Part shown: one piece after another, positions 1 through 10,303 of the stretch
Layout of the letters: every line of letters starts with the position of its first letter
Position numbering within the stretch: position 1 is the first letter of the stretch
Assembly: GCA_039545355.1 (NCBI GenBank)
Contig: BCJJ01000049.1
Span: forward strand, 1-64,000
Origin: Trichosporon coremiiforme
Lineage: Eukaryota > Basidiomycota > Tremellomycetes > Trichosporonales > Trichosporonaceae
Length of the DNA stretch: 64,000 nt
Direction of reading: 5' to 3'
Made by a program: the position numbers and the translations under genes
Notes under the pieces: model-generated
The model's database searches: none
Told to the model about the DNA's origin: nothing
The model's input: only the letters and a program-made list of their open reading frames with translations

Positions 1-694
1 TACACCCAGTCCGGTGGTGTGCGCCCGTTCGGTATTTCGACCTTGGTCGTCGGCTTCGACCCCAACGACACGCTGCCGCGTCTGTTCCAGACTGAGCCGT
101 CCGGCATCTACTCGGCGTGGAAGGTGAGTAATTCGTGCTTCCAGACATTATCTATGAGCGCATCGTGCGGGGTTTCCAGAACTATTATGATGCGTCATGG
201 ATGATCGGGAACTGGTCTGAACACGTGGGCTTGACAATGATGAGATGGAGATCACCTTGTAGTTGGAGCGCTGACACCACAGGCATGCGCCATCGGCCGT
301 GCGTCCAAGACGGTCAGGGAGTTCCTGGAGAAGCACTACACGGAGAACCTCGAGCGCGACGAGACGATCAAGTTGACGGTCAAGGCGCTGCTTGAGGTCG
401 TGCAGACTGGAGCGAAAAACATTGAGATCTCGGTGATGGAGCGCTACGGTGTGGTTAGGGTGAGAAGCTGCCGTCCCTCTGGCTATGAGCTGACATTCGC
501 AGAGCCTCGAGCCGACCGAGATCGAGGCGATCGTTGCGCAGATCGAGTCCGAGAAGGAGGCCGAGGCGGAGCGCAAGAGGCAACGCCTGGCGCAGACGCA
601 GGCGGGCCAGGCGTCCATGTACGCGAGCAACCTGTCTGGCGCGGCGACGGGCACGACGACACCGGCGCAGGGCGGAGGGAGCGGCGGGCAATAG
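1..694 (+). CDS. PRE6: 20S proteasome subunit alpha4, 3' part
   Basis: Alpha-type ring subunit of the 20S proteasome (PRE6/PSMA7), non-catalytic, part of the gated outer ring in cytosol and nucleus. The window opens inside the gene in frame. Exons are <1..123, 283..459 and 503..694, all in phase 0. The protein reads [15 protein letters not shown], then [17 protein letters not shown] substrate-channel sequence (here [14 protein letters not shown]), then [12 protein letters not shown] and [20 protein letters not shown], the conserved C-terminal half of alpha4. The tail is charged ([15 protein letters not shown]) and ends in a Gly/Thr/Gln-rich stretch. The start and N-terminal half lie upstream of the window. 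Family assignment is secure; the alpha4 call rests on the YTQxGGVRPFG and [10 protein letters not shown] segments, which match yeast Pre6 better than other alpha subunits. Confidence 0.93.
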
Positions 695-1956
695 ACAAAC
701 GTAACAGTTTCTGTAGAATAGTGGCTAGCAGCGACGTGAAGTCTGACATTATCGAGCGGTCGCTTCCGAGCGGCGAGTGAACATATTTGCGGAGACGAGG
801 GGTGGTGCGGAAGATGAGTGCGGATGAGTCAAGAGTGGCCGAAAGAGGCCGAGACGAGCACGCTGTGCCTGACAGTGGAATGAGGAGTGTGCCGAGGTGG
901 TCTCGAGCTCGTGTAGGACATGGATCGAGCAGCCGAGTCCTGACGAGGGTTCGTTGCAATGTAAGGCCCTGTGGTCCGGAGTCCGAGGGTTCGTGGAGTC
1001 CGTTAGATTCTGAACATCACCAACGTCACTCAGTATCTTGTGCAGAGGGGGGTGGTGTTTGCGAGTTACCTCAGTACCTCACTCAGGCTCACTTCCAGGG
1101 CCAAGGGCCGGGTTGGATAAGGGTCTGATGAGGGTCTGATGAGGTCGGTCGATTATGTCATTGATGTTGCTGCCAAAGCAGGCAATAACAGTGACCATTC
1201 GGCCATTCAATCGACTTCAGTCCACTGACGGCGCATTGAGATGCAGGGGTGACGTCACCGGCTCGGATTGGACGACTTTTTTGCCAGAGCTTGTTTGGCT
1301 CGTGTTCTGCCAATCAAACGGGGCAAGCGGGCACGGACGGAGGCGACGGAGCAGCTAAAGACTTCATGAGCTCACGAGGAGCGCCAGGAGCAGGAGCATG
1401 TTCTGCGGTTCTTCAGTGACCTCTCCAGGGCGTCAGAGCTAAGGGATCGGCCGATGACGGCGCCCTTCACGCCTCAGACCCGCCAGAGTGTTGTGATGAT
1501 CACACCTGCCCAACTGCCGCCGAGGTGGGTCCGTTCCAGAGCCAGAGCCTGCAGAGCCAGCAGGGCCTGGGAAGGCAGCGAAGGAGAGCTCGAGGGTCCA
1601 GGTTTAGCTCATTCATGTCATGAAAATATACGTCTCCCTTCTGATTACCCCCTGGTTGCTCGCCGGAGGCCCTCAGACCTGGGGCCTTAGTTCTCCACCC
1701 GGTTCCATAGAGTCAGATGGGAGCTCTTACATCACAGGGGACTTTGACCTAGGATCCTCACAGGAGCAAAGAGCGCCGCTGGACCAGAAGTTTATAAGAG
1801 AACAACTCTGCCCGGCTCCAACATCCCTTCTCCCCATCCTTCAACAACTCTACGCCGAGCAACTCATTGTCGCTGCCATCTGTCGAATTACCCGACGCAC
1901 CACTGTATCAACGTCTTCTCCTTCCCAACACTACCACCAACCACTAATCTGCCATC
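695..1956. other. Intergenic, 1.26 kb
   Basis: No reading frame with conserved sequence or consistent splice signals was found. It holds the 3' flank of PRE6 and, at its right end, the promoter and pyrimidine-rich 5' leader of the MARVEL gene. Confidence 0.6.
1793..1798 (+). promoter_or_regulatory. TATA-like box of the MARVEL gene
   Basis: TATAAG lies 164 bp upstream of the ATG at 1957, followed by a CT/CA-rich leader of the kind seen before fungal transcription starts. Position and motif only; no transcript data. Confidence 0.4.
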
Positions 1957-2546
1957 ATGGGTGACGCAGTGAGTAAGCCAGTATCCGCCTTGTTCCGGGA
2001 TATGACGCAAGAAGGGCCTCATACTGACCAGTTCTCCAGGCTCGCTACGTCGCGCGTTCATCGCCGATCGTCCTCGGCGTCATCTCGCTCTTCTCGCTGA
2101 TCGTGGCGTGTATCACGTCCTACCTGGTCGCGAAGGGCAACGGACATGAGGGCTACGTGAACGCGAGCTACCGTGACCGAACGCGCTTCCTCCTCTTCGT
2201 TGGCTGGTGGACCTTCCTCACTTCGATCGTGTACATTGTCGCCTTCTTCGTGTCTGCCATGTCGGTCGTCGCCTCGGTCCTCAGCCACCTCATCTACATC
2301 TCCATCACCTGGATCTTCTGGCTCTGCGGCGCCGCCTCGTACGCGGCCATGATGGGCGGTGGTGCCCACTGCGGCCAGCCCGGCGCCCCGCCCCACTGCT
2401 CGCACTACGTCGCCGCCGAGGCTTTCGCTTGGATCAACTTTATCCTCCTCTCCGTCTGCCTCGCTATTCTCATCGCCATGACTATCGCCGGCACCCGTCG
2501 CGGAGACCGTCTCACGTCGTCCTTCATCGACGCCGCCAACGCCTAA
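1957..2546 (+). CDS. MARVEL-domain four-pass membrane protein
   Basis: Exons are 1957..1968 (12 nt, coding MGDA) and 2040..2546, giving 172 aa. Four hydrophobic segments are visible at about residues 11-34, 54-75, 78-105 and 127-150, with a short Gly/Cys loop (GGGAHCGQPGAPPHC) between the last two. The arrangement, the WW pair at the head of the second segment and the small size fit the fungal MARVEL/Nce102-like class, which sits in plasma-membrane or secretory membranes. The function of this member is unknown. The ATG is chosen because it follows a typical leader and splices in frame at GTGAGT...CCAG. The first exon of only four codons is easily missed, so an internal start in exon 2 might be called instead. 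Confidence 0.72.
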
Positions 2547-3184
2547 GTGTGTTCGCTTCTGAGCGAAGATCGATCCACAAACGAAACCCACCTCAAATCT
2601 CAACGCCCCATCATAGACATCACTGTATCCAGTACTATCTGCCCCATCTTCTCCGGTCGCCGAGCCTAGCGAGTCTCTGCAACCGCTTCGACAAACCGCA
2701 TCCAATCATCTCAATATAATCCTTCTTATACACTATTGCCTCGAAGTATAAATTCGTTCTTATTCTGCATCCTCGGTGCATCTTTGCGATGCGATCTGGT
2801 AGTGATGACTGACGCCGAAGCAGAGGAGACGGACGTCCGAGGGGCGGCGGACAGGTAACCTCGGTGAACCCAGTTCACACGAGCGAAACCGCACGGGCAG
2901 ATTCGGTCGAATACATCATATGCATGTGGATCATGAGAGACTCGGGGCCAGGTGTGTCCCCCCGAATCGACGGAACCGACGAAAGAGGCAATATTCCGCT
3001 GACTCATCTTAAGCTCTGGGGTGGAGCGGCGACAGGACATTCGGTCTGCCATTGTCGCTGGGGGGATGATTTCGGAATCCTCAACGGCTGGCTCTATTTC
3101 GTGCGATCGTGTGTATGCGTCGTTCAGTCGTCGTCTATGCTGATGGAATGGGAGAGATGAGGCTGATGCTGACGTGCTGAGAGA

Positions 3185-4675
3185 TTATGGCTGAGCCTGG
3201 GCAGACTCGGCTGATGCCGGTGGCCAGGACTCGAGCCTCGGAAGAGCCTTGTACGGTTTCTTCAGACCACGAGCCGCTATGACGTCGGCTGGCATGCAGT
3301 ATAGCGGGTCAATGTCCTGCAAGCCGGGGTAGCCGAGGAGACTCAGGCCGGCGAGCCCAAACACAGTGTGGAACACGTCCACCCAGTCGCCTGGTCGGTC
3401 CGCGATACCGCCGTCCTCCTCGTCCTGATAGTCAGCTTTGGTCCACCAGAGACAGATGTCACAAAATGCCTCTTCCTGACAAAGCAAATTTCGGGCGGCT
3501 CCGAGCGTCGCGATCGAGGACCAGAGGCGGATGACTAGCCGAGGGAATGGTTTGACTCACCTGCGCGCTCAAGATGAAACTGATGAGTTTGTCCCGGTTG
3601 ATCCAGTGCAGCTTGCCAATGATAGCGAGACCAGCAAGGTTCCACCACGAGTAGCACACGTCCTCGAGCTTTTCCGGGCGACCGTTCAGGCCGCCGTTGG
3701 GCAGCTGCCGCTCGCTGAGCCACCAGCCCAGCATGTGGCTGTCGATACGGTCGAGCTCGCCCAGAATCGCGAGGGCAGCGACGCTGACCCAGACTGTAAG
3801 TTAGCTTGGGGGACGAAAACACGCAGCTGAGGCTGAAGGGGAGGACAGATGCTATGGTGAGGGAAGGAGACGTACCTTGCGCGCCGTGGCTCTCCGCGCC
3901 CGGCTCAGCCCCAAAAGCGCCGTCGTAGTTCATACTCCGGACAAAGTTGTCAATGACGAGCTCCCGGCCCTGTCCGTCATAGAGCGTCTCAAGATCGCCC
4001 AGTCGTCCGAGCAGGCTCAGTGCCGAAACGAGAATGTACGCGAAGCGCGTGTCGCGCTCGCCGAACTCGTCGCCGGCTACTGAGCCATCCTTCCACACGA
4101 GAGAGAGGAGGACTGAATGTTAGCTTTGAGTTCCAAGCAGCCACAGCTGTGAGGGGGAAGGCGGGGTTGAGTGGACAACTCGTGGGAGGATGGGAAACAG
4201 GGAAGATCACTGTGAGGGAGAACTCACACTTCACGACCCGCTCGACGTCGCACCGCTCCAGTGCGTCCTGCATGATGAGTACCTGCAGTGCACTCAGTGT
4301 CGCATGGATATGCGCGTCGTGTCCGGGATGAGCTCCAAAGGCGCCTGGACGTCAGCTAAGCCAATCCTTCTTCAAGCTGCGATCCCCGCTGTAGGTGCAC
4401 TGACCAGCCTCCTCGTCCCAGCACTCCATGACATAGTCGACCATGGCGTCGCGGTCAAGAGCATCCTTTTGTCCCATAATGCACAAAGCCGTCAGGCCCC
4501 AGTACACGCCGTTGAGGCGCAGGTGCGCCGTGAGGTGGTACGCGAGGTCCTTTTTCTGATCTTGTCAGCTCCCTGTACCAACGGCGGAGCTTACCTCGTC
4601 CAGGCTCTGGATATACTTGACATGCAGCGGGATGTCGAGGGGCGGAACGGCCGCCTTGCCTGCTGTCTTGGACAT
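3185..4675 (-). CDS. BET2: Rab geranylgeranyltransferase beta subunit
   Basis: Catalytic beta subunit of GGTase-II, which attaches geranylgeranyl groups to the C-terminal cysteines of Rab GTPases in complex with the alpha subunit and Rab escort protein. Six exons on the complement: 4675..4595, 4555..4405, 4344..4228, 4112..3876, 3793..3561, 3424..3185; 352 aa. Prenyltransferase alpha-alpha barrel repeats are evident: [56 protein letters not shown] and [19 protein letters not shown]. The zinc ligands fall at D240, C242 and H292 in my splicing, the expected spacing for the family. Length is slightly over the usual about 330 aa because of a short C-terminal tail after the DIDPLYCMP motif. Splice phases close in all six exons. 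Confidence 0.93.
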
Positions 4676-4862
4676 ATTTGAGCGTATCTTGTGCTGATCA
4701 GGAAGTAGGTCTGGGCTGATGTCGAGGTGGACAGGTGGACGAGGTGGAGGGTGGAGGTCGTCGCGACTATTTGGTTCCGCATCGTAGGAGCGGAACATCA
4801 TGGCGGTGAGCAATGTGATGTGCCAAGGTCTATGCATATGTTGATTGAGATGCTACAAATGT

Positions 4863-7118
4863 CTACTTCTTGATGAGCTTTGAGAGATCAGGCCACCACT
4901 CCGGGAACGCCTCCTCAATCGCCTCAAACACGACTTGCGGGCTGTGCGACCTGAAGCCGTACTTCAGCACGATCGCCGCCAGATCCTTGTCGGCGAACGG
5001 GTCGCTGAAATCCTTGATGGCCGCAATCGCGTCCTCGTACTTGCCAACGCGGCACAAGCACTCGATCCACGCGCTCCTAGCCCCGAGGCCAGAGGTCATG
5101 CCGTGTCGAGTGGCCCAGCCCCAGATCTTCTTCGCACGCGCAAACTGCCCGCCGTATGAGCAGGCGTCGATCACGATCGCGACGGATACCTCGCCGGCCC
5201 GCTTGTCCTCTGACGAAAGACGGGGGAGGATCTCGTCCCATACCCTCAGTGCTTCGGCGGAGGCACCGCAGCACGAGAGCGCGTTCATGAGCGTGTTGAG
5301 AAGGTTGAGGTCGACCACGATCAGCGGGTCCAGAGACGTCAGGGTGCGCACATCCCTCGTTGCGCTAAGGAGGGCGGAGCGCTTGAACTCCGTCTCGGCC
5401 GTCGGGGGGAGCTTGGCGACCCGCTTAGCCAGAGAGGCATACGAGGCAAGAACAGAAGTCAGGATCTCGGCGCCAGGCTGGTAGCCCGCCTTGCGCATGT
5501 CGTGCATCATCTCGATGACGAAGTCGGGCGGCGGGACGGCTGACGACTTGGTGCGGAGGCGGACGAAGGCGCTGATCGCGAAGGAGAATGTGGCGGCGGA
5601 CCAACGACTCGAGACAGCGCGGAAGGCCTTGTACAGGTCGAGGGCGATGACGTGGTCGGGAGCAGCGGCGATGAGGGCCGTGAGCTGCTCGCCCAGCTTT
5701 GGTGCCTTCAGCACAACTGCGCGCTCTTTGATAGCTCCAAGCACCGAAAGGGCGGTATCGGTGTCTCCCTCCTTGGCGCAAGAGGCAAGCAGGCGGCGGA
5801 AAACGTCCATGCTCGGCCGCCTTGACTCGTTCGTCGGGTCCGCATCAGAGGCAATGACGAGCTCGTCGTAGACGTTCATCGCGTCGTCGAGCCGCCCGGC
5901 GTCGCACAGCTGTCCGATCAGAGCCTTCGCGAGCGGTTCGTCGAGCACTGCAGCCTCGAGCCTCGCCTCCTCCAGGAGCGCCAAGGCATTGTCGACGTCC
6001 ATGCCCAAAATGAGGCGCTTCCATCCCTCTTTCGACAGACGCACACCCGTTTCCCCGCGGAACCGATGGACCGCATCCACGGTGTCCCGCACAGAGGGAC
6101 TGGCGCGGTATGCGTTGATGACGAACGAGCTCGCGCGCGGCGGTACCTCGTCGTCCGTTCCCGCCATCGTCCGAATCACCTCGACCGTTGCGGGGACGTC
6201 CCGACGAGCAATTTCCACCTCGCACTTGGCGCTTAGGAGCGAGGAGCGGAGCATCTCGTCGTCGACAGACGGCCAGGCATCCGCCATCGTCTTGGCAGAG
6301 GCAACGTCGCCGAACATGATGTAGATCGGCACGAGGGCTGATTCCGTCCACAGCCCAGGCTTGACACCTTGTTGCTCCATCCGACCGAGAAGAGCTTGCA
6401 GCTCCGAGGAGTCAACACCATCCCGTCCGTTCATTGCGTTCAGAAGGGCGGCATACAATCGTTCGTCCTTGATCCCATTCTCCTCCGCAAGAGACAGCAC
6501 GCTATCGGCGTTTCCCGTCTTGGCCGCAGAGCGCACGAGCTCAATCCATTCTCTCGGCTCGATGGCTCCGGCGTGTCCGTCAAGCAAGAGAACTAGCGCC
6601 TCGTCCGCCTTTCCGTTCCGTGCCAGACTGTAGATGAGCTGTCGGAGGAAGCGATGCTGCGGTTCCAGTCCATGCAGCGCCAGATCGTTCCAAAGCCGCT
6701 GCATGAGCTCCGCAGCGGCCGCCGATCGTCGTCCACTGATAGCAGTCATGAGCTTCTCCATCTCGTCCGCACTCAAACGGCGCGTGTTGCCGTCGTACTC
6801 GATCCACTTGATGAGATTGTCGTAAGCGGCGGCAAGGGGCTCGCTCAGTCCCGGACCAAGCGTGGCCATGACGGCGTCGGCGGGCTTGATCGGGGCCGGT
6901 TTCCGGCGGAAGAAGCTGAACGCCTGCGCCGGCGCTGAGGTCTTGTACGTTCGGTTCGACCTCAGTTCGAGCGTTCGTGGGCCGGGACCGGCAGAGGCGG
7001 AGGCCGACGCCGAGGTGGGGAAGGACGGCGCAACGTTCGCGGACAATGGGCGCACAGGGCGCGCCGCCGCAACCCGCCGCGCTATCGTACTTGGGTTCAG
7101 TCGAGCTCGGAACGGCAT
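4863..7118 (-). CDS. Pentatricopeptide repeat protein, probably mitochondrial
   Basis: A single uninterrupted frame of 751 aa, unusual in this intron-rich window. The N-terminus is rich in Arg, Ala and Ser with almost no acid (MPFRARLNPSTIARRVAAAR), as in mitochondrial presequences. The body is built of paired helices of about 35 residues: for example ALHGLEPQHRFLRQLIYSLA, GRLDDAMNVYDELVIAS and CRVGKYEDAIAAIKDF. These are degenerate PPR units. Fungal PPR proteins bind organellar RNA and act in maturation, stability or translation of mitochondrial transcripts; which RNA is not readable here. No SMR or other catalytic domain is seen. It lies in the same direction as BET2, 187 bp upstream. PPR call is moderately sure; the target is unknown. 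Confidence 0.7.
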   Translation of the reverse strand: MPFRARLNPSTIARRVAAARPVRPLSANVAPSFPTSASASASAGPGPRTLELRSNRTYKTSAPAQAFSFFRRKPAPIKPADAVMATLGPGLSEPLAAAYDNLIKWIEYDGNTRRLSADEMEKLMTAISGRRSAAAAELMQRLWNDLALHGLEPQHRFLRQLIYSLARNGKADEALVLLLDGHAGAIEPREWIELVRSAAKTGNADSVLSLAEENGIKDERLYAALLNAMNGRDGVDSSELQALLGRMEQQGVKPGLWTESALVPIYIMFGDVASAKTMADAWPSVDDEMLRSSLLSAKCEVEIARRDVPATVEVIRTMAGTDDEVPPRASSFVINAYRASPSVRDTVDAVHRFRGETGVRLSKEGWKRLILGMDVDNALALLEEARLEAAVLDEPLAKALIGQLCDAGRLDDAMNVYDELVIASDADPTNESRRPSMDVFRRLLASCAKEGDTDTALSVLGAIKERAVVLKAPKLGEQLTALIAAAPDHVIALDLYKAFRAVSSRWSAATFSFAISAFVRLRTKSSAVPPPDFVIEMMHDMRKAGYQPGAEILTSVLASYASLAKRVAKLPPTAETEFKRSALLSATRDVRTLTSLDPLIVVDLNLLNTLMNALSCCGASAEALRVWDEILPRLSSEDKRAGEVSVAIVIDACSYGGQFARAKKIWGWATRHGMTSGLGARSAWIECLCRVGKYEDAIAAIKDFSDPFADKDLAAIVLKYGFRSHSPQVVFEAIEEAFPEWWPDLSKLIKK

Positions 7119-7494
7119 CGCGTGTGTCGAGTGTCGAGTGTCGGGTGTCGGCTCGCGATGTCCGAGTCCGATTTTTGTGAAGGTACTGACCGCCGGGCTC
7201 GTGTCGGACGTGAAATCTCAGGATATCCGTGAGCAGCATCGCGGGAGTAAAGTCACGTGAACCTCATGTGGTGCACTGATAAGGAAGGGCGGTTCTGCAC
7301 ACTGTTCTGCATGCATGGAACAACGGCGAGAGCTGAGAAGGGTTGCTTCTGCATCCCGATGCACGCTAGAAGCGCACCTCGCACTGCGGAAGGAGAGGGT
7401 TACATGTCACAGGGTGATTTACAAACGGGTACGCTGACTATCCTGGGTAATGGTGCACAACAGAGGGGGTATATGGATACAATCGAGCAGCACA
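7119..7494. other. Intergenic, PPR promoter side
   Basis: 376 bp between the PPR start and the WSS1 stop, both on the minus strand. No conserved frame or clear motif was recognised. Confidence 0.5.
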
Positions 7495-8909
7495 TTAGCC
7501 CCAGGTTCGCATGGAACCACAATCGCCGCATGTCCAGTAGGTCATCTCTCGCGGGCCGCAGCCGCAGAAATCACAGAACCAGCCGTCCTTCGTGGCCATC
7601 TGCTGTGGTCGGGGCGTCGTGCAGGCGTCACAGGTGGTCCCACGTATAGGGTTAAGCAACGTACAGGTCGGGCAAGCCCACTCTGAGCGTGCACGCGGAT
7701 TCGGTGGTGCAGTCGCCGGTTTCGGTGGTGCAGTCGCCGGTTTCGGTGACGGTCTGCTTGGCAGGACGGGTGCGGCTTTGGCACGCGAGATCGTCTCGGT
7801 CTTGTTGGCTTTGAACCGAGCAGACGACGTCCCCGTGCCCTTTGTGCCCTCGAAAGCCTTGGCGTCGATCTCAATGATATCATCGTCATCACTGGACAAA
7901 GCGCGTTTGCTTTTGTTCGACGGAGCTCGGGATGGCGGTCCTGGTCGGCGCTCGGCGGGCTCGGAACTCGGCGGCGGCGGAGTGGCGGCCTCGGATGTTT
8001 CGGGAGACGAGGCAGTCAGATCTTCGACGTCAATACGAGTTGACTGGCTCTCAGCCTGCGCCTTCCGTGCCTCTTCCTCCGCCTCCTTGCTGTCCACCTT
8101 GCAAGACTTGTCGTCGCGAAGGCGTCGCTCAGCGGCCTGTTCGTCAGCTGACTTGCTCTGGCACAGGAAGCTTACCTCTGCGACAATCTCGCGCATCGTC
8201 TTCCCCGTTACCTTGGAACCGCCCAGCACACCACCGCGCCCCATGACTCTTTGACGGGCGAGGCGCTTCTCTGCAGCCGCGAGGCCACGCTTCTTGCCCT
8301 CATACTCGTTCACGCGAACGCCATTGAGGCGGTGGCCATCTGAATTGAAACCCTCGCCACTGTAGCCCTTCGACTTCAGGCTGTAGTACTCTTCTTCCAG
8401 TTCGCCGAGGAGCTTGTAGAATTTGTCGTCGTGTGGTCCGTGAACGATGTGAGTGAGCTGGTGTCAGCTCGCATACGGACTATGAAAGCTCACCTCGTGC
8501 AGCATGACCAGCACTAGCTGGTCGTACTCGTAGAACGTATCCTCGTTTCCAGGGGGGCGCAACCGAAGGTGTATCCGCTGCCCTCTGTTGATGTTAATCC
8601 CGAGCAATGCTGGATTCGCCGGAAGGAACTGGCCGAGTCAGCATGGCACTCGGGGTCACGGAGGCGTCGGAGAACTGAATGCACTGATACACACTTCGGC
8701 AAGTGTTCCAACTTTCCACCCCCTTTTGGACATGATGGGCTTGACTTGACTAGCAATCTTCTCCAGAAGCGGTCTGTTATGAAACGTCAGTTCAAGGGAT
8801 CGATTCAAACGCGCGCCGCGGTTGCGCCGCTGACTACGCACCTTGCCTCATTCGACTTTGGGCGGTTCGGCAGGTGCTCGAACGCCCGTACGAGTGGCGC
8901 CACGGTCAT
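7495..8909 (-). CDS. WSS1: WSS1-like WLM-domain DNA-protein crosslink protease
   Basis: DNA-dependent metalloprotease that clears proteins crosslinked to DNA, acting with Cdc48 and SUMO in yeast. Exons on the complement: 8909..8842, 8773..8695, 8628..8494, 8457..7495; 414 aa. WLM signature: FEHLPNRPKSNEA, then IASQVKPIMSKRGWKVGTLAEF, NPALLGININRGQRIHLRLR, and the zinc site HELTH (H93, E94, H97) split by an intron after HE. Downstream, VMGRGGVLGG resembles an SHP box for Cdc48 binding, and DDDDIIEID resembles a SUMO-interaction motif. The C-terminus has a RanBP2-type zinc finger (WACPTCTLLNP...CDAC) and a second CxxC pair (WFCDFCGCG...CGDCG). A 21-bp tandem duplication encodes PKPATAP twice. 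The ATG at 8909 gives the family-typical short N-terminus; upstream frame has no further conservation. Confidence 0.88.
7701..7749. repeat. 21-bp tandem duplication inside WSS1
   Basis: TCGGTGGTGCAGTCGCCGG recurs at 7701 and 7722 with a degenerate third start at 7743. It codes for a repeated Pro/Ala/Thr heptapeptide in the linker before the zinc fingers, so length can change without a frameshift. Confidence 0.8.
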
Positions 8910-10303
8910 TTCGCCTGATGCTTTGGAAGAGAGTAATGATGCGAAAGAAAGAAAGGAACAGCGTGCAGAAGATTGTAGCAGAGACGAAACGCTGACCAAG
9001 CTCGAGTGGATCGAGTGGACGCCCGACGGTCGTGATTTGGGTGAACGACCTCCACCTTCGGAATCAGGGAGGGTCAGGGGGTTGTCAGGGACGGAGTCAT
9101 GTGACCGGATGTGAGAGGGAGACTGCTGAGTGTTGCGGATGGTTATCAGAGTTGAGCAGTCAGGGGTCGGGCGGCGCGGGCGGAGCGCTGAGCCTAGCTC
9201 ATGTCTAGTAGTTTGTCGCAGGTGGCGAGTCTGGCGAGTTTGCGGGTGCCAAGGGGATTAGAAAGGGCCTAATGAGGAACAGCGTCATTCCTTGGTAATA
9301 TTGATCGTGCCGACCTCATAATGACTCACCCATCACAGAGCACAGAGCATAGAGCATACCTGGCCCGTTTGGATGCAGCGACGCGCAAGGCGTGACATCT
9401 GCAGTCGCTCGCTCGCTTGCGCTTGGCGGCAGCTTCGGTCTTGCGGTGGTAGGCTCCAGACGCTACGAAGCTCTAGACTCCCATGCTCGGAGGCGTCTCG
9501 CTCAGGGCCGTCCCTGACGCTCGATGATGTCGCGGCCATGCACCCGTGCCGCCCCCTGCCCAGCTGCCCAGGTGCACTCAGTCGCACACTTGCTATCAGC
9601 AACCGTCACAAGGTACTCGTCACCACCTCTGTCGACCGCTGCAACCCACCCATCTTTCCGTAACCACCGTTGATCTTAACCCTTCCTTCACCTACCATCC
9701 CACCCCGATCAACTTGTTCTCCCTCACCACCCAAAAACATCGCCAGGCGGAGTCACAACACCCTCTCTCAACTCCCACCTAACTGTCGACCTCCTATATC
9801 TTAGGCCCTCCCCTTCGACTTGGTTCAGCGTCCAACTTCTTTTCAACGCCGGCCCCCCCACAACCCTCGACAACAATAAACCGAGATTGTTGTTTCCCCA
9901 CACTATCCTCTCATCTACCCACCAGATCTCGGTCTCCTCTTTCTCTCGACACCTCGCGATCACCATGGTCCATTCCTAAAAGACCAAAGTTCGTGAGTCC
10001 ATACAACCCCCCCTGTCCTGGGTAACCGAGGTCTCCTACTCGTGAGACCTTCGGGGACTATGAAATCGCCCCGTCGCGCTTCTCGCTGTTCCGCCAACGG
10101 CATGTTCCCAGATGAGAGCCACAGACACGCAAGTTCTGCGATCGCACACTCGCCCTCGCCCGCCTCAGCCTTCACACTCGCACATAGTCACACGCTCATC
10201 TGGACGTGAAAGCTAACCTGATGCAGCATTCTCGGCTTTCTGAATTTTGATTCACTCCATCAACTGTCTCAAAGCTCGCATTCGTCAACAACCGTTGACC
10301 ACC
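8910..10303. other. Divergent intergenic region WSS1/FMP27 with long leader
   Basis: 1.39 kb between two divergent starts. From about 9660 to 9960 the plus strand is CT-rich, as in fungal 5' leaders. A four-codon upstream frame and a probable leader intron are listed separately. Nothing else was recognised. Confidence 0.5.
9965..10226 (+). promoter_or_regulatory. uORF and probable 5'-UTR intron of FMP27
   Basis: ATG GTC CAT TCC TAA at 9965..9979 sits in an excellent context (CACC before ATGG). It is followed by GTGAGT at 9993 and, after a CTAAC branch motif, by a CAG acceptor ending at 10226, which would remove 234 nt. The FMP27 ATG follows at 10304. This pattern suggests a leader with one intron and a minimal upstream frame that could lower translation. 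Inference from signals alone. Confidence 0.45.
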
